The notes beneath the pieces were generated by a model. It was not told the origin of the DNA, did not search any database, and saw only the letters and a list, made by a program, of their open reading frames with translations. The translations under genes were made by a program, and so were the position numbers. A stretch of 9,243 bases of DNA, taken from Betaproteobacteria bacterium (GTDB lineage: Bacteria > Pseudomonadota > Gammaproteobacteria > Burkholderiales > SG8-39). The DNA lies in assembly GCA_011391295.1 (NCBI GenBank), contig JAABQT010000050.1, forward strand, positions 1 through 9,243, read 5' to 3'. Numbering within the stretch: position 1 is the stretch's first letter; each line of letters starts with the position of its first letter. Shown piece by piece: positions 7,766-9,243 of the stretch.

Positions 7766-7837
7766 GAACAACATTTCCGATGTGCCGGTCGTGATATCGC
7801 CAGCCGGCGGGGAAATGTTGTTCTGACCCCCTTTTTT
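7752..7837. repeat. REPIN/MITE-like palindromic element, 27-bp perfect arms
   Basis: The left arm (7752-7778, starting AAAAAAGGGGGTCAGAAC) is the exact reverse complement of the right arm (7811-7837, ending TGACCCCCTTTTTT). All 27 pairs match. The 32-nt spacer (7779-7810) holds a smaller dyad, GCCGG (7784-7788) with CCGGC (7804-7808), and the palindrome GATATC (7793-7798). An A-run outside one arm and a T-run outside the other make it look like a bidirectional terminator. The size (about 86 bp), symmetric ends and lack of coding capacity resemble non-autonomous REPIN or MITE elements. From memory, GGGGTCAG-type palindromes recur in betaproteobacterial intergenic regions, sometimes near REP-associated (RAYT/Y1) transposases; I cannot confirm that here. 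No transposase lies in the window. Confidence 0.75.
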
Positions 7838-7838
7838 T
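7758..7838 (+). terminator. Probable intrinsic terminator of the rpsP-rplS operon
   Basis: In RNA, the G/C core of the inverted repeat (7758-7778 with 7811-7831) would form a 21-bp stem followed at once by seven U (7832-7838). It lies 19 bases after the rplS stop. The opposite strand has the same geometry with six U, so it could stop transcription both ways. The 32-nt loop is larger than in typical terminators, which lowers certainty, although the inner GCCGG/CCGGC pair could close it. Confidence 0.6.
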
Positions 7839-7857
7839 CTTGGCGCATAATTCGCCC
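7823..7857 (+). promoter_or_regulatory. Candidate ribBX promoter, possibly leaderless
   Basis: CATAAT (7846-7851, 5 of 6 matches to a sigma-70 -10) lies six bases before the ribBX ATG. At 17-bp spacing the -35 would be CTGACC (7823-7828, 4 of 6), inside the right arm of the palindromic element. The start site would fall on or within a base or two of the ATG, and no Shine-Dalgarno is visible, so a leaderless transcript is plausible. I see no FMN riboswitch motifs here. Confidence 0.45.
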
Positions 7858-8979
<1,122 letters not shown>

Positions 8980-8982
8980 GCC

Positions 8983-9243
8983 ATGCGCCTCGGCATCGTG
9001 GCGAGCCGGTTCAACGAAGAACTGTGCTCCAAGCTCCTGCAGCGCGCCAAGGCCGAGGCGGCCAAGCTCGGCGTGAAGGACGTTGCCGTGGAGCAGGTGC
9101 CCGGGGCGCTCGAAATACCGCTCGCGCTGCAGTGGATGGTGCAATCCGGCAAGTTCGACTGCCTCGCCGCCGTCGGCTGCGTGATTCGCGGCGACACCTA
9201 TCATTTCGAGATCGTGGCGAACGAATCGGCGCGCGGCGTGATG
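8983..9243 (+). CDS. ribH: 6,7-dimethyl-8-ribityllumazine synthase, 3' truncated by window
   Basis: The first 87 codons of lumazine synthase (about 155 residues in E. coli), which condenses the RibB product with 5-amino-6-ribitylaminouracil to make the riboflavin precursor. Visible are the substrate-stacking ASRFN (7-11), VPGALEIPLA (39-48), and CVIRGDTYHFEIVANES (66-82) with the catalytic His at residue 74. The N-terminus is short: ATG 8983 begins directly at the first beta strand, without the leading residues of E. coli RibH. It starts three bases after the ribBX TAG and in the same frame, with only a weak Shine-Dalgarno-like TAGG, so translational coupling is likely. The window ends inside the gene, so nothing is implied about its integrity. 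Confidence 0.95.
   Translation, partial: MRLGIVASRFNEELCSKLLQRAKAEAAKLGVKDVAVEQVPGALEIPLALQWMVQSGKFDCLAAVGCVIRGDTYHFEIVANESARGVM

Noticed and set aside
7739..7857. FMN riboswitch before ribBX
   Set aside because: The gap is filled by the long palindrome, and none of the conserved RFN-element helices or loop sequences are recognisable.

Overview
The window is a GC-rich, gene-dense piece of a proteobacterial chromosome, most likely a betaproteobacterium. The evidence is the rpsP-rimM-trmD-rplS order, a RibB protein fused to a degenerate RibA domain and followed by ribH, a long HrpA helicase with a DUF3418 tail, and strong GC bias at third codon positions. Genus cannot be read from the sequence. 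Nearly everything is core chromosome; I see no phage, CRISPR, tRNA or rRNA.

Layout. Bases 1-74 may hold the tail of a plus-strand gene. A TPMT-family methyltransferase (75-683, minus) is transcribed divergently from hrpA (713-4336, plus) across a 29-bp gap. hrpA runs into an EI24-type membrane protein (4333-5073) and then a stand-alone molybdopterin-binding/CinA-N-like protein (5070-5825). Both junctions are 4-bp stop/start overlaps, so the three genes look like one translationally coupled unit.

A perfect TATAAT box at 5835-5840 with a GC-rich discriminator begins the ribosome/tRNA operon: rpsP, rimM, trmD and rplS (5874-7738). Its genes overlap each other and mostly have good Shine-Dalgarno sites. 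bS16 and bL19 are structural proteins, RimM matures the 30S subunit, and TrmD makes m1G37 in tRNA.

The operon ends in a compact repeat element (7736-7838): a 15-bp tandem duplication that includes the rplS stop codon, joined to a 27-bp perfect inverted repeat ending in a T-run. It resembles a REPIN- or MITE-like insertion and can also act as a terminator. Twenty bases later starts ribBX (7858-8979), probably read from a promoter whose -35 lies inside the element and whose mRNA may be leaderless. ribH follows in the same reading frame after one TAG and one codon, and is cut by the window end.

Most worth a second look are the repeat element and its effect on ribBX, the missing RibA zinc site, a Glu in TrmD where E. 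coli has the catalytic Asp169, and the coupled hrpA/EI24/CinA-N trio. I found no convincing wholly new multi-gene system.
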